Shown here one piece after another: positions 18,507-25,980 of a stretch of DNA of 64,000 nt. Both the position numbers and the translations under genes were made by a program. This DNA comes from Myxococcales bacterium. GTDB taxonomy: Bacteria; Myxococcota_A; Polyangia; Haliangiales; Haliangiaceae. The notes under the pieces are model-generated. The model searched no databases and had not been told where the DNA came from. It was given only the letters and a program-made list of their open reading frames with translations. The stretch is taken from the NCBI GenBank assembly GCA_028287135.1, contig JAQBQE010000019.1, positions 124,001 through 188,000 on the forward strand, given 5' to 3'. Every line of letters starts with the position of its first letter. Position 1 is the stretch's first letter.

Positions 18507-18715
18507 GAGGACTTGATGTGCAGCGAATATGCCGGCAGCCGGACACGGCTACAGAGCTGATCTTGCTGGTCACGCAGTGCAGCACATACATCTGCGCCTT
18601 CGAGTGTGGTGGGGAGTCCGCAGTTGGAGTCGCCGGCCACTCCAGTCGCCACCTCGGAATCGGACGGTGTTTCGCGAGCTTCCCCTGACGGTGCAGGCGC
18701 GCGAGACTGCCCGCC

Positions 18716-19603
18716 ATGTCGGGGAAGGAGCTCGCGCCGGCGGGCACGGGGCTGCGGATCGCCGAGTCCGCCCGGTCGGTCCGTCCCGGCGAGCTGCTCG
18801 TGATCGACGCCCGCGGCAAGGAGGTCGGCAAGCGCAGCCGGTCGATCCAGCAGATGAAGCTCGGCGTGATCGCCGGGGTCGTCCTGGCGATCCCGCTCGC
18901 GATCCTCGGTGTCACCGGGCTGCCCGCGGGCTTCATCGCCGGCGGCCTGATCGCAGGGGGGCTCGGCATCACGCGGCGGCACGTGCGGCCGTACGTCCAG
19001 GCACAGTCGCGGCTGAGCGCCGGTGATCTCGCGGGCGCGGAGGCAATCCTCGCGCCGCTGACCACGCCCCGGCGCGGGCTGCGCGCGCAGATGCGGATGT
19101 GGAGCGAGGGCTGGATCGCGTACGCGCGTGGCAAGGATGCCGCCGCGATCCAGATCTTCGAGCGCGGGATGGCGCTGATCCCGGCGAAGGACATCCGGCG
19201 CGTCGTCCTCCAGATCGCGCTGGTCGAGCTGTGTGCCCGCAGTGGCGCGGTCGCGCGGGCGCACTCGCTGCGTGGAGCGATCGTGCCGCCCGAGCCGGTC
19301 TCCGATCTGGTCGAGGTCTCGCTCGCCGGCGCGGATCTCGCGATCGCGCTCGCCGATCACACCGAGCACCGCTTCGCGGAGGACCAGATCGATCGCTGGG
19401 TCCGGCTCGCGCTCGAGATCAACAACACGTCACTCACCCTCGCGGCGCTCGCTCGCGTGGTCGCGGCGCGCGGCGACGACGATCTCGCGGATCACCTCGC
19501 GCGCGAGGCGCGCGATCGGTTCTGCTGGTGCCCACTCGAGTGCTGGCCCGATCTCGCACGCTGGGTCGACGAGCGCCTCGCCAGGCTACCGGTCGAGGTG
19601 TGA
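18716..19603 (+). CDS. Membrane-anchored TPR-like protein of unknown function
   Basis: A 295-residue protein. A hydrophobic segment at about residues 48-85 (LGVIAGVVLAIPLAILGVTG, then GFIAGGLIAGGLGI) forms one or two membrane helices. After them come helical TPR-like repeats (AQSRLSAGDLAGAEAIL; GKDAAAIQIFERGMAL). The family is not recognised. It could be a small inner-membrane scaffold. The ATG at 18716 is the first start of a coding-like frame. A small membrane protein follows 18 nt later, probably on the same transcript. Confidence 0.7.
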   Translation: MSGKELAPAGTGLRIAESARSVRPGELLVIDARGKEVGKRSRSIQQMKLGVIAGVVLAIPLAILGVTGLPAGFIAGGLIAGGLGITRRHVRPYVQAQSRLSAGDLAGAEAILAPLTTPRRGLRAQMRMWSEGWIAYARGKDAAAIQIFERGMALIPAKDIRRVVLQIALVELCARSGAVARAHSLRGAIVPPEPVSDLVEVSLAGADLAIALADHTEHRFAEDQIDRWVRLALEINNTSLTLAALARVVAARGDDDLADHLAREARDRFCWCPLECWPDLARWVDERLARLPVEV

Positions 19604-19621
19604 TGCAACCCGTCCCGTGCC

Positions 19622-19885
19622 ATGGTGTCTGTCCTGCAGATGGATGATCCCGCGTTCGATATCCTCGACCGCCGCGGCCGGATGCGCCGGCTCGTGATCG
19701 CGGCCTCGATCGGCGTCGTCGTCGCCGTGCTCGTGTTGCCGATGCTGACGTCGTCGTCCGCCCCGTCGGGAGATCCGATCAGCTATGCATCCGTCGTGAT
19801 CGTCGGCGTCGGCCTGTTCCTCGCGGCCACGGCGATCGCACTCGCGGTGATCGTGCGGATCACGCGCCGTCTCGCTTCGGCGTGA
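19622..19885 (+). CDS. Small two-helix membrane protein
   Basis: An 87-residue protein with two membrane helices (LVIAASIGVVVAVLVLPML and VVIVGVGLFLAATAIALAVI). There is a charged N-terminus (DILDRRGRMRR) and an Arg-rich end. Function unknown. A second in-frame ATG at 19640 (MDDPAFDIL) is also a good start. It lies just after the TPR-like membrane gene, and its 3' end overlaps the small reverse-strand zinc protein by 26 bp. Confidence 0.6.
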   Translation: MVSVLQMDDPAFDILDRRGRMRRLVIAASIGVVVAVLVLPMLTSSSAPSGDPISYASVVIVGVGLFLAATAIALAVIVRITRRLASA

Positions 19886-20033
19886 AGCCGCGGCACGCGC
19901 GGATCGGCTGCGGCGGATACTTCGGGAGTGTCGGCTCCTGGCACATCAGGAACGTCGAACCCTTGCCGCTGCGGATCACCCGCAGGTACGTGCAGCGGTG
20001 ACACAGACTGTCGGGGAAGGGTTCGTCGGCCAC
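19860..20033 (-). CDS. Small Cys-rich putative zinc protein
   Basis: A 57-residue reading frame, GTG start, beginning MADEPFPDSLCHRCTYLRV and containing GSTFLMCQEP, KYPPQP and RACRGF. The spacing CxxC, then C, then C looks like a zinc-binding small protein. The block F.MC....LPKYPPQPxxxCxGF is one I recognise from many proteobacterial small hypothetical proteins. Synonymous codons favour G/C in third position as in real genes here. Its 3' end overlaps the small membrane gene on the other strand. The role is unknown. Confidence 0.68.
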   Translation of the reverse strand: MADEPFPDSLCHRCTYLRVIRSGKGSTFLMCQEPTLPKYPPQPIRACRGFTPKRDGA

Positions 20034-20109
20034 GGGAGCGGACGATCACCCTAGCGCGGACGCTGCCCCGGCGTTGACGGTCGGTTCAATTTGATGCGAC
20101 GACAGATCC

Positions 20110-20955
20110 GTGGCGAACAAATCGAGGGCGACGAAGTCGAAATCGAAGTCGAAATCGAAGTCGACGTCGAAAGCAACGCGGACGGCGGCGAAGAAGAAGC
20201 CGGCACCGGCGAAGGCAAAGGCAAAGGCCACGCGTCGCAGCAGCAAGGCGACCACGGGCCGCAAGGTCGCGCCTCGCAAGACCGCGGCGAGCAAGGCTGC
20301 GCCGAACAGCGTGAAGATGAGCAAGCCGCCGCGTCAGCCCGGCTACATCGGCGGCGCTGCGCCAATGAAGGCGGCGCCGATCAAGACCAAGGGCACGCCG
20401 GCCCAGCTCACGTTCATGAGCGCTGCGCCGACCAAGCGCGGCGCCAAGGGTCCGCAGAGCCCACCGGTGACCAGGACCAAGGGCAAGCCGGCGAAGGCCA
20501 CCCGGCCCGAACCGAAGACGACCAGGCCCGCGAAGGCACCGCCGGCCGCCGCCAAGCCCGCGCCCCGCAGCAAGGCGGCGCGCGCGAGGAACGGTCACGC
20601 GAAACCGACCAGGGCCAGACCGCCGAGCAACCAGACCTCGCTACCGCTGCCCGAGGGTGGTGGCGTCTCTCCGGCCCACCGCTCGAAGGTCGCGCAGCAC
20701 GTGTTGCAGCTGTATCAGGAGACGATCGATCCCGATGCGCGGATGCCGTCGGTGCTCGCCGTCGATCCGAATGACTTCGATCTCGATCCGGGCCCGTTCT
20801 ACGAGGCGCTCGAGCAGCTGTTCCAGGTCGAGGACGCGACCAATCAGGCCTATGCCGGCTACGGCGGGACGATCGAGCAGACGATTGACTTCATCGCGAG
20901 TCGCTGGAAGGGCGGCGTGCCTGCGCAGCCCGACGACGTCGTCGACTACGAGTAG
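20110..20955 (+). CDS. Histone H1-like protein with acidic C-terminal domain
   Basis: A 281-residue protein in two halves. Residues 1-180 are extremely Lys/Ala/Pro-rich (repeats such as KSKSKSKSKS and AKKKPAPAKAKAKA), like histone H1 or bacterial AlgP/Hc1 nucleoid proteins. Residues 195-281 form a folded, acidic domain (QLYQETIDPDARMPSVLAV, then FYEALEQLFQVED). It probably binds DNA through the basic tail; the C-terminal module is not recognised. The start is GTG 20110. The low-complexity tail has coding GC pattern, so it is not a frame artefact. Confidence 0.78.
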   Translation: MANKSRATKSKSKSKSKSTSKATRTAAKKKPAPAKAKAKATRRSSKATTGRKVAPRKTAASKAAPNSVKMSKPPRQPGYIGGAAPMKAAPIKTKGTPAQLTFMSAAPTKRGAKGPQSPPVTRTKGKPAKATRPEPKTTRPAKAPPAAAKPAPRSKAARARNGHAKPTRARPPSNQTSLPLPEGGGVSPAHRSKVAQHVLQLYQETIDPDARMPSVLAVDPNDFDLDPGPFYEALEQLFQVEDATNQAYAGYGGTIEQTIDFIASRWKGGVPAQPDDVVDYE

Positions 20956-21074
20956 TCACTTCGCGGCATCCGAGCTCGAGATCGACATGCAGTCCGTTCG
21001 GGCCCTGGAACCGATACGCCGGCTTGCCGTGAAAATCCTTGAGGGCTCTCGCGCGCCGGTTTGATCGGATTGAA

Positions 21075-21116
21075 GGGCGCAGCATCCACGGACGCAGCGC
21101 CCACGCTGCTGCGCCC
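21075..21116. terminator. Nested inverted repeat between convergent genes
   Basis: A 9-bp inverted repeat (GGGCGCAGC at 21075, GCTGCGCCC at 21108) encloses a second 6-bp hairpin (GCAGCG / CGCTGC with loop CCCA at 21100). It lies between the histone-like gene (+) and minE (-), so it may terminate from either side. There is no T-run, so intrinsic termination is only a guess. Confidence 0.4.
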
Positions 21117-21155
21117 AGGACACCGCGCTAGGGACGCAGCATCCACGGACGCAGC
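21078..21155. repeat. Two 21-bp direct repeats
   Basis: The same 21 bases (beginning CGCAGCATCCACGG) occur at 21078-21098 and 21135-21155, 36 bp apart. Each copy has GACGCAGC at or near its end. They occupy the 286-bp gap between the histone-like gene and minE, which otherwise shows no coding frame that I trust. Confidence 0.8.
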
Positions 21156-21195
21156 AACTCGGGAAGATGAGCTCGACGACTCAGAACAGCGGCTC

Positions 21196-21231
21196 GAGTA
21201 CGAGTACGAGTACGAGTACGAGTACGAGTAC
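21196..21231. repeat. (GAGTAC)6 hexanucleotide tandem repeat
   Basis: Six perfect copies of GAGTAC, lying 11 bp before the stop codon of minE. The repeat length is a multiple of three, and no accepted gene covers it. Copy number could vary by slippage. Confidence 0.9.
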
Positions 21232-21241
21232 GTGACGATGT

Positions 21242-21496
21242 TCAGACGTTGCGCGGCTGGATCGCGCTCGACACGGTCAGCTGGGTCTGCCGGCTGCGCG
21301 TCTCGATCTGGATCTCGACGGCGGCGGCATCGATCGGCACGTACTTCGCGATCACGGCTGCGATCTCGGCGCGCATCTCCTGCAGGCGTCCGCCCTCGAG
21401 GCCGGAGCGATCGTGCGCGAGCACGAGGTGCAGCCGCCCCTTCGCGACGGAGCTCGTCGACTTGCCCGCGATCAGATTCTTGATTCCGTTCCACAT
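21242..21496 (-). CDS. minE: Cell division topological specificity factor MinE
   Basis: An 84-residue protein matching MinE: an amphipathic N-terminus (MWNGIKNLIAGKSTSSVAKG), the MinD-activating helix RLHLVLAHDRSGLEGG, then the dimer domain MRAEIAAVIAKYVPID and VEIQIETRSRQTQLTV. MinE stimulates MinD ATPase and confines the division block to the cell poles. I chose the ATG at 21496; GTGAGGAGC upstream gives a good ribosome site and overlaps the minD stop. It is the last gene of the minC-minD-minE operon. Confidence 0.92.
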   Translation of the reverse strand: MWNGIKNLIAGKSTSSVAKGRLHLVLAHDRSGLEGGRLQEMRAEIAAVIAKYVPIDAAAVEIQIETRSRQTQLTVSSAIQPRNV

Positions 21497-21510
21497 GGCG
21501 ATAAGGCTCC

Positions 21511-22302
21511 TCACGCCGGCGTGGCAGACAGGCCGAGCGCGCGGCCGATGCGGGTGAAGAAACCAATCGGCTCGTCCTCGACCTCTTGGCCGGCGAGCTT
21601 CTTTGCGATGCGGATGAATTCCTTGGCGGCGACGCACTTGTTCTCGAGCACCGCGGGGATTCCCTTGTTCGTCGTCGCGATCACTTGATCGTCGAGCGGG
21701 ATCGCGCCGAGCATCTCGAGCGCGAGGATCTCGATCACGTCCGCCTGCGAGAGCATGTCGCCACGCTTCACGAGGTGCGCGGAGATCCGGTTGACGATCA
21801 GGCGCGACGGGATGTCCGCCGCGGCGAGCAGGCCCACGACGCGATCGGCATCGCGGATCGAGGAGACCTCGGGGGTCGCCACGACCACGGCCTCATCGGC
21901 ACCGGCGATCGCATTCTTGAAGCCCTGCTCGATGCCGGCCGGGCAATCGATCAGCACGAAGTCGTACGTCGTCTTGAGCTCGAAGATCAGGCTGCGCATC
22001 TCGTCGGGCGTGACGGCGTCCTTGTCGTCGGTCTGCGACGCCGGCAGCAGCCACAGGTTGTCCATGCGGCGATCCTTGATCAGCGCCTTCTGCAGGCTGC
22101 ACTTGCCGCGGATCGCGTCGACCACGTGATAGACGATGCGGTTCTCGAGGCCCATGACGACGTCGAGGTTGCGCAGACCGATGTCTGCGTCGACCAGCAC
22201 GACCGAGTGCCCGAGCTGTGCGAGCGCTGCTCCGAGGTTGGCGGTGGTGGTCGTCTTCCCGACGCCTCCCTTGCCTGATGTGATGACGATGGCTCGACCC
22301 AT
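21511..22302 (-). CDS. minD: Septum site-determining ATPase MinD
   Basis: A 263-residue ParA/MinD-family ATPase. The deviant Walker A is GKGGVGKTT at residues 10-18; Walker A' (VVLVDADIGLRNLD) and Walker B (FVLIDCPAGIE) follow. The C-terminal tail (FFTRIGRALGL) can form the membrane-targeting amphipathic helix. MinD recruits MinC and is oscillated or patterned by MinE. It lies 32 nt after minC and overlaps the ribosome site of minE, so the three are co-transcribed. Confidence 0.97.
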   Translation of the reverse strand: MGRAIVITSGKGGVGKTTTTANLGAALAQLGHSVVLVDADIGLRNLDVVMGLENRIVYHVVDAIRGKCSLQKALIKDRRMDNLWLLPASQTDDKDAVTPDEMRSLIFELKTTYDFVLIDCPAGIEQGFKNAIAGADEAVVVATPEVSSIRDADRVVGLLAAADIPSRLIVNRISAHLVKRGDMLSQADVIEILALEMLGAIPLDDQVIATTNKGIPAVLENKCVAAKEFIRIAKKLAGQEVEDEPIGFFTRIGRALGLSATPA

Positions 22303-22334
22303 GGCGTGAACTCCTTGTGTGCTGACGACGACGA

Positions 22335-23333
22335 CTAGATGCTTGTAGCGAGGTTGCGCGGAAGCTTGCCCTGATAGCGCTCGACGACGATCTGGTCGCC
22401 GGTGCAGTACGCGATCTCGGCCTCGGACGCCGCCACGTCGCTGTCTGCTGCGCGGGCGACCTTGCGGCCGATGCGGAGCTGCTGGGGCTCGAGGCGGAGC
22501 GACAGGATGAACCCGACCTCCTGCCCGATCCCTGCGTGTGCGGTGCCCCGGAGGCGACCGAGCACGACGATGTTCCCTTGCGCGCGGATCTCGGCGCCGG
22601 GATTGACGTCACCAAAGACGATCAGATGACCGGCGTGCTCGAGGATCACGCCGGAGCGAACCGGGCCGACGACGAGGCGCGTGCCGCTCGTGGTCTCGAG
22701 CTGGACCTCGGCGGTCGCGGCGAGCGACAGCGGTACCGCGGTCTGGGTCGGCTCCTCGAACGTCATGCCGGGCACGGCCGCGGGCTCCTGCAGGAGCTCG
22801 ATCAGCTCCGTCAGATCGGAGTCCGCGAGCACCGCCGGCTCCATGTGGAGCGCGGTGTCGACGAGCGCTGCATCGGGCGGCGCGATCACGTTGGCGATCG
22901 ATGCGCTGCCCGTCGGCTCGTCATCGAACGCGGTGGCGCTGGCGGTGGCGGGCGACGGAGCGGAGCCTGCCGCGAGGCTCGGCTGGGGGACGGCATCGCT
23001 GTCGGCAGCGCGCTTGGCGGCCGAGACCTCGATGATCCGCAGCTCGAATCGCGTCGCGATCTCGTCGAGGCGAGCGAGGCAACCGGCCGCAAGCGGACCG
23101 TCCTCGACGCGCACGCGGACATCGCTGCCACGGAAGAAGCCCGGGGCCTCCTCGAGCCGCTTGACCCACGCGGCGACGATCGCGTCGATCGCGGCCGTGC
23201 CGTGGATGAACACTTCGAGGCCGCGCGCCGTTCCACGCAGCACCGCTGCAGGACGCGCATCCTCCACGACGATCGGCGGCGCGCTACGAGCGTCCGCGGC
23301 CGCGACCTCCAACAAGGCGTTCGATGAGTCCAT
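22335..23333 (-). CDS. minC: Septum formation inhibitor MinC
   Basis: A 332-residue protein with the MinC N-terminal domain (residues ~15-115: LRGTARGLEVFIHGTAAIDA, GFFRGSDVRVRVEDG) and the C-terminal beta-helix domain (VGPVRSGVILEHAGHLIVF, GDVNPGAEIRAQGNIVVLG). The two are joined by an Ala-rich linker of about 100 residues, making it clearly longer than the 231-residue E. coli protein. MinC blocks FtsZ polymerisation when bound to MinD. I chose the ATG at 23333; the longer upstream frame reaches into the divergent promoter region. Confidence 0.93.
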   Translation of the reverse strand: MDSSNALLEVAAADARSAPPIVVEDARPAAVLRGTARGLEVFIHGTAAIDAIVAAWVKRLEEAPGFFRGSDVRVRVEDGPLAAGCLARLDEIATRFELRIIEVSAAKRAADSDAVPQPSLAAGSAPSPATASATAFDDEPTGSASIANVIAPPDAALVDTALHMEPAVLADSDLTELIELLQEPAAVPGMTFEEPTQTAVPLSLAATAEVQLETTSGTRLVVGPVRSGVILEHAGHLIVFGDVNPGAEIRAQGNIVVLGRLRGTAHAGIGQEVGFILSLRLEPQQLRIGRKVARAADSDVAASEAEIAYCTGDQIVVERYQGKLPRNLATSI

Positions 23334-23345
23334 ATGGGTCCCATA
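23333..23345. promoter_or_regulatory. Small palindrome at the minC 5' end
   Basis: TATGGG-T-CCCATA is a perfect 6-bp palindrome that covers the minC start codon and lies in the space between minC and the divergent extensin-like gene. It could be an operator or a start-codon hairpin; nothing else supports a role. Confidence 0.3.
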
Positions 23346-23413
23346 AAACCCGTAAGGCATCGGAGGATGGGTGGGCAAGTTTTCGACGTACCGGTGATAC
23401 GTTCGGAGATCTC

Positions 23414-24151
23414 GTGACCCGGCGCCTCGCTGTCTTGCTCGTCCTGCTGTGGTTCGCAGCGACGGCGATCGCTGCGCCCCGGCGCAAGGGCACGAAGGCC
23501 CGGCGCGGCAGGGTGACGAGCTCGATCGACGCGACCACCACGCCGGCGTATCGCTATGCCGGGCTGTCGCAGGACGCCTGCGAGGCCGAGCTCTCGACCC
23601 GCAAGATCGACTTCATCCGCGAGACCGCGCGGGGTGTCCTCGCACCGGTCCGCCTGCTCGGCCCGCTCCACGGCGTGACGTTCCGGACCCGGCTGTCGGC
23701 GGAGGCGCGAGAGACCACCCCGTACGAGATCGCGGACTGCCGGCTCGTGCTCGCGCTCGATGACTTCGCCGAGGTGCTCGAGGCACACGGCATCGTGGAG
23801 GTGCTGCACTACTCGATGTACCGGCCGCCCTCCGCCTCGTGGCCCGAGGACAGGATCGCCACCCGTCACGCGGGTGCGCTGTCACTCGACGTCGGCAAGC
23901 TCGTGCATCGCGACGGCACGGTGCTCGATGTCGAGCGCGACTTCCACGGTCGGATCGGTGGCGTGACCTGCGGCCCGAAGGCTCGCCCTCGCCCGCCGAC
24001 ACCCCTTGCGCTCGAGCTCCGCGCGATCCTGTGCGAGACCACGGCGCGCCGACTGTTCAACGTCGTGCTGACGCCGAACCACAATCGCGCGCATCGCAAT
24101 CACTTCCACATCGAGGTCACCGCAGGCGTCGGCTGGTTCATGGTCGATTGA
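23414..24151 (+). CDS. Secreted extensin-like family protein
   Basis: A 245-residue protein with an N-terminal signal peptide (LAVLLVLLWFAATAIAAP). It then has the extensin-like C-terminal domain (D-Ala-D-Ala carboxypeptidase/M15-related fold): STRKIDF, CRLVLALDDF, HYSMYRPP, ATRHAGALSLDVG and the zinc-ligand-like LTPNHNRAHRNHFHIEV. The likely role is in the cell envelope, possibly peptidoglycan cleavage. Start is GTG 23414 with GGAG 5 nt upstream. It diverges from the min operon. Confidence 0.85.
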   Translation: MTRRLAVLLVLLWFAATAIAAPRRKGTKARRGRVTSSIDATTTPAYRYAGLSQDACEAELSTRKIDFIRETARGVLAPVRLLGPLHGVTFRTRLSAEARETTPYEIADCRLVLALDDFAEVLEAHGIVEVLHYSMYRPPSASWPEDRIATRHAGALSLDVGKLVHRDGTVLDVERDFHGRIGGVTCGPKARPRPPTPLALELRAILCETTARRLFNVVLTPNHNRAHRNHFHIEVTAGVGWFMVD

Positions 24152-24389
24152 CGCACACGCAGCGACGCACTCTGCATCATGAACAGCTCACGGTGAAGGC
24201 AGTTCTCCGACGAAGATTTCTGTCGGTTACGTGCCGCGAATTCGTGTAAGGCAGCACGCAATCGATCAGGCCTCGCGAGCGCTTTACCGTCGAAGATTCG
24301 CCCTCCGAATTGTTCTGTCGCGCGAAACCGAGCAAGTGCGGCGGTTTGCCTACACAGACAGCTGCGAGCGAATTCGATACACGAGAAGC

Positions 24390-25487
24390 ATGACGCGCAC
24401 CGTTCTCGCCCTCGCCGTTGCGACCGCGATCCTCGGAACCGCCTGCGGTGCGGATGAACCTGGCGACATGGACGGGAACTTCTTCGGAGGACCCGGCACC
24501 GGTCCCGACGCCGGCACGGGCGAAGGCTCGGGCTCGGGTGAGGGCAGCGGCGAAGGCGGTGGTGGCGGCGGCGGCCCCACGACGCCCGGTGCGGGCCCGT
24601 ACTTCGCGCAACCGATGTTCTTCAACCGCGACGTCAGCGCGGTGGTCAAGGCGGGCAACAGCACCTCGATCATCAACGCGCTCAAGGCGGCGGGCGGCTG
24701 GGGCACCGGCGTCATGAAGATCGACTTCACGATCGACGTGCTCACCGCGACGGCCTCGACGCCCAAGCGCACGTTCACGCCGACCGGCGACTTCTACAAC
24801 CCCGACTGCGATCACCAGCCGGTGCCGGTCCCCGCGGGCGGCAACATCGAGAGCGAGAGCGGCTACGCGTGCACCGGTGGCGGCGACTGCCACCTGATCG
24901 TGTACGACGCCAGCTCGAAGAAGCTCTACGAGATGTGGAAGGCGAACATCACGAGCGCGACGTCGTTCCAGGGCGGCTGCATGGCGGTCTGGGACGGCGC
25001 AGCCGCGTACAGCGACACGCTGCGCGGCAACCAGTGCACGAGCGCCGATGCTGCGGGCTTCCCGATCGCGCCGCTGCTGTTCACCGCCGACGAGGTCAAG
25101 GCCGGTCACATCGACCACGCCATCCGCTTCATCCTCCCGAACAACCGCGTCAAGCGCGGCTTCGTTCGCCCCGCCACCCACGGCACCGCGACCACCGGTG
25201 GCGCGAACGCTCCGTCGTACGGCGTCCACTTCCGGCTCCGCGCGGACTACCCGATCGCCTCGCTGCCGACCGAAGGCGCGCGCGTCGTTGCGCGGGCGAT
25301 GCAGAAGTACGGCATGTATCACGCGGACGGCGGCAACATCGCGCTGACCGCGCAGAGCGATCGCCACACCACGGCGAAGTGGGCGGGCCTCCTCGGCCCG
25401 AGCGATCTGACCGCGCTGAAGGTCGAGGACTTCGAGGTCATCGACCACGGCACGCCGATCGCGGTCACGAACGACTGCACGCGCTGA
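24390..25487 (+). CDS. Conserved lipoprotein of unknown function
   Basis: A 365-residue lipoprotein with signal and lipobox ending in LGTAC. A Gly/Ser/Glu linker of about 45 residues follows. The body has DCHLIVYDASSKKLYEMW, AVWDGAAAYSDTLRGNQCTSADAAGFPIAPLLFT, IDHAIRFI, and YGVHFRLRADY ... QKYGMYHADGGN. I know this body as a conserved secreted family in Acidobacteria, Myxococcota and Actinobacteria. The activity is unassigned; acidic and aromatic patches suggest a carbohydrate-related surface, which is speculative. Surface exposure is expected. The AT-richer 238 bp upstream probably holds the promoter. Confidence 0.75.
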   Translation: MTRTVLALAVATAILGTACGADEPGDMDGNFFGGPGTGPDAGTGEGSGSGEGSGEGGGGGGGPTTPGAGPYFAQPMFFNRDVSAVVKAGNSTSIINALKAAGGWGTGVMKIDFTIDVLTATASTPKRTFTPTGDFYNPDCDHQPVPVPAGGNIESESGYACTGGGDCHLIVYDASSKKLYEMWKANITSATSFQGGCMAVWDGAAAYSDTLRGNQCTSADAAGFPIAPLLFTADEVKAGHIDHAIRFILPNNRVKRGFVRPATHGTATTGGANAPSYGVHFRLRADYPIASLPTEGARVVARAMQKYGMYHADGGNIALTAQSDRHTTAKWAGLLGPSDLTALKVEDFEVIDHGTPIAVTNDCTR

Positions 25488-25506
25488 AGCCGTCAGCGGG
25501 AACGGT

Positions 25507-25779
25507 TCAGCGGTGCGCGACGGGGGCGCCGCGAACCATCCGCAGGAACGACTCGAGCTGCTCCGAGGACGCGCGCACCGCGGCAGGCGTCGGCGCCACG
25601 GCCGCGCGCCAGGTCAGGCTGCAACCGCCCTCGCTCGACGGGACTGACTCATGGGACCCGGCGTGACCCGGCGGCAGCGTGCAGTACACGCCGCCCCACA
25701 GCTCGTCCGCGCAGATCTCGACCAGACCGACCTCGTCGTCATGAGTGGTGCTGGTGCTGGTGGTGGGTGCCGGGCTCAT
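25507..25779 (-). CDS. Small Cys-containing hypothetical protein
   Basis: A 90-residue protein: MSPAPTTSTS, then EICADELWGGVYCTLPPGHAGSHESV, a likely metal-binding C...C..H...H pattern, and an Arg/Ala-rich end. A good Shine-Dalgarno (AGGAG) lies 9 nt upstream of the ATG at 25779, which supports this start over the one at 25818. I do not recognise a family. Confidence 0.6.
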   Translation of the reverse strand: MSPAPTTSTSTTHDDEVGLVEICADELWGGVYCTLPPGHAGSHESVPSSEGGCSLTWRAAVAPTPAAVRASSEQLESFLRMVRGAPVAHR

Positions 25780-25980
25780 CTGACAGCTCTCCTGGGGGTA
25801 GGCCCGGTCGCTGTGCAAGTTCCGTGATCATCGCGGCTCCGGGGAGTCCCGGGCACTTAGCTCCGACGCACTGCGACAAGCTCGCGCAGTGCGCGACAGC
25901 GCAGACCTCCAAGTGCGCGACATCGATCATGAATCTGATTTGCTGAAGACCGTTTTGCGGCTGCCTGCGTTTGCCTGGAC

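Noticed and set aside
20891..21085. Short reverse frame with AYRFQGPNGLHVDLELG, resembling the end of a glyoxalase-type protein
   Set aside because: It overlaps the histone-like gene, has no body, and low-complexity Arg runs on one side; possibly a remnant but too weak to annotate.
20946..21566. Reverse frame with SYSYSYSYSY repeat
   Set aside because: The repeat is only the translation of (GAGTAC)6; the frame crosses minE and minD in another register.
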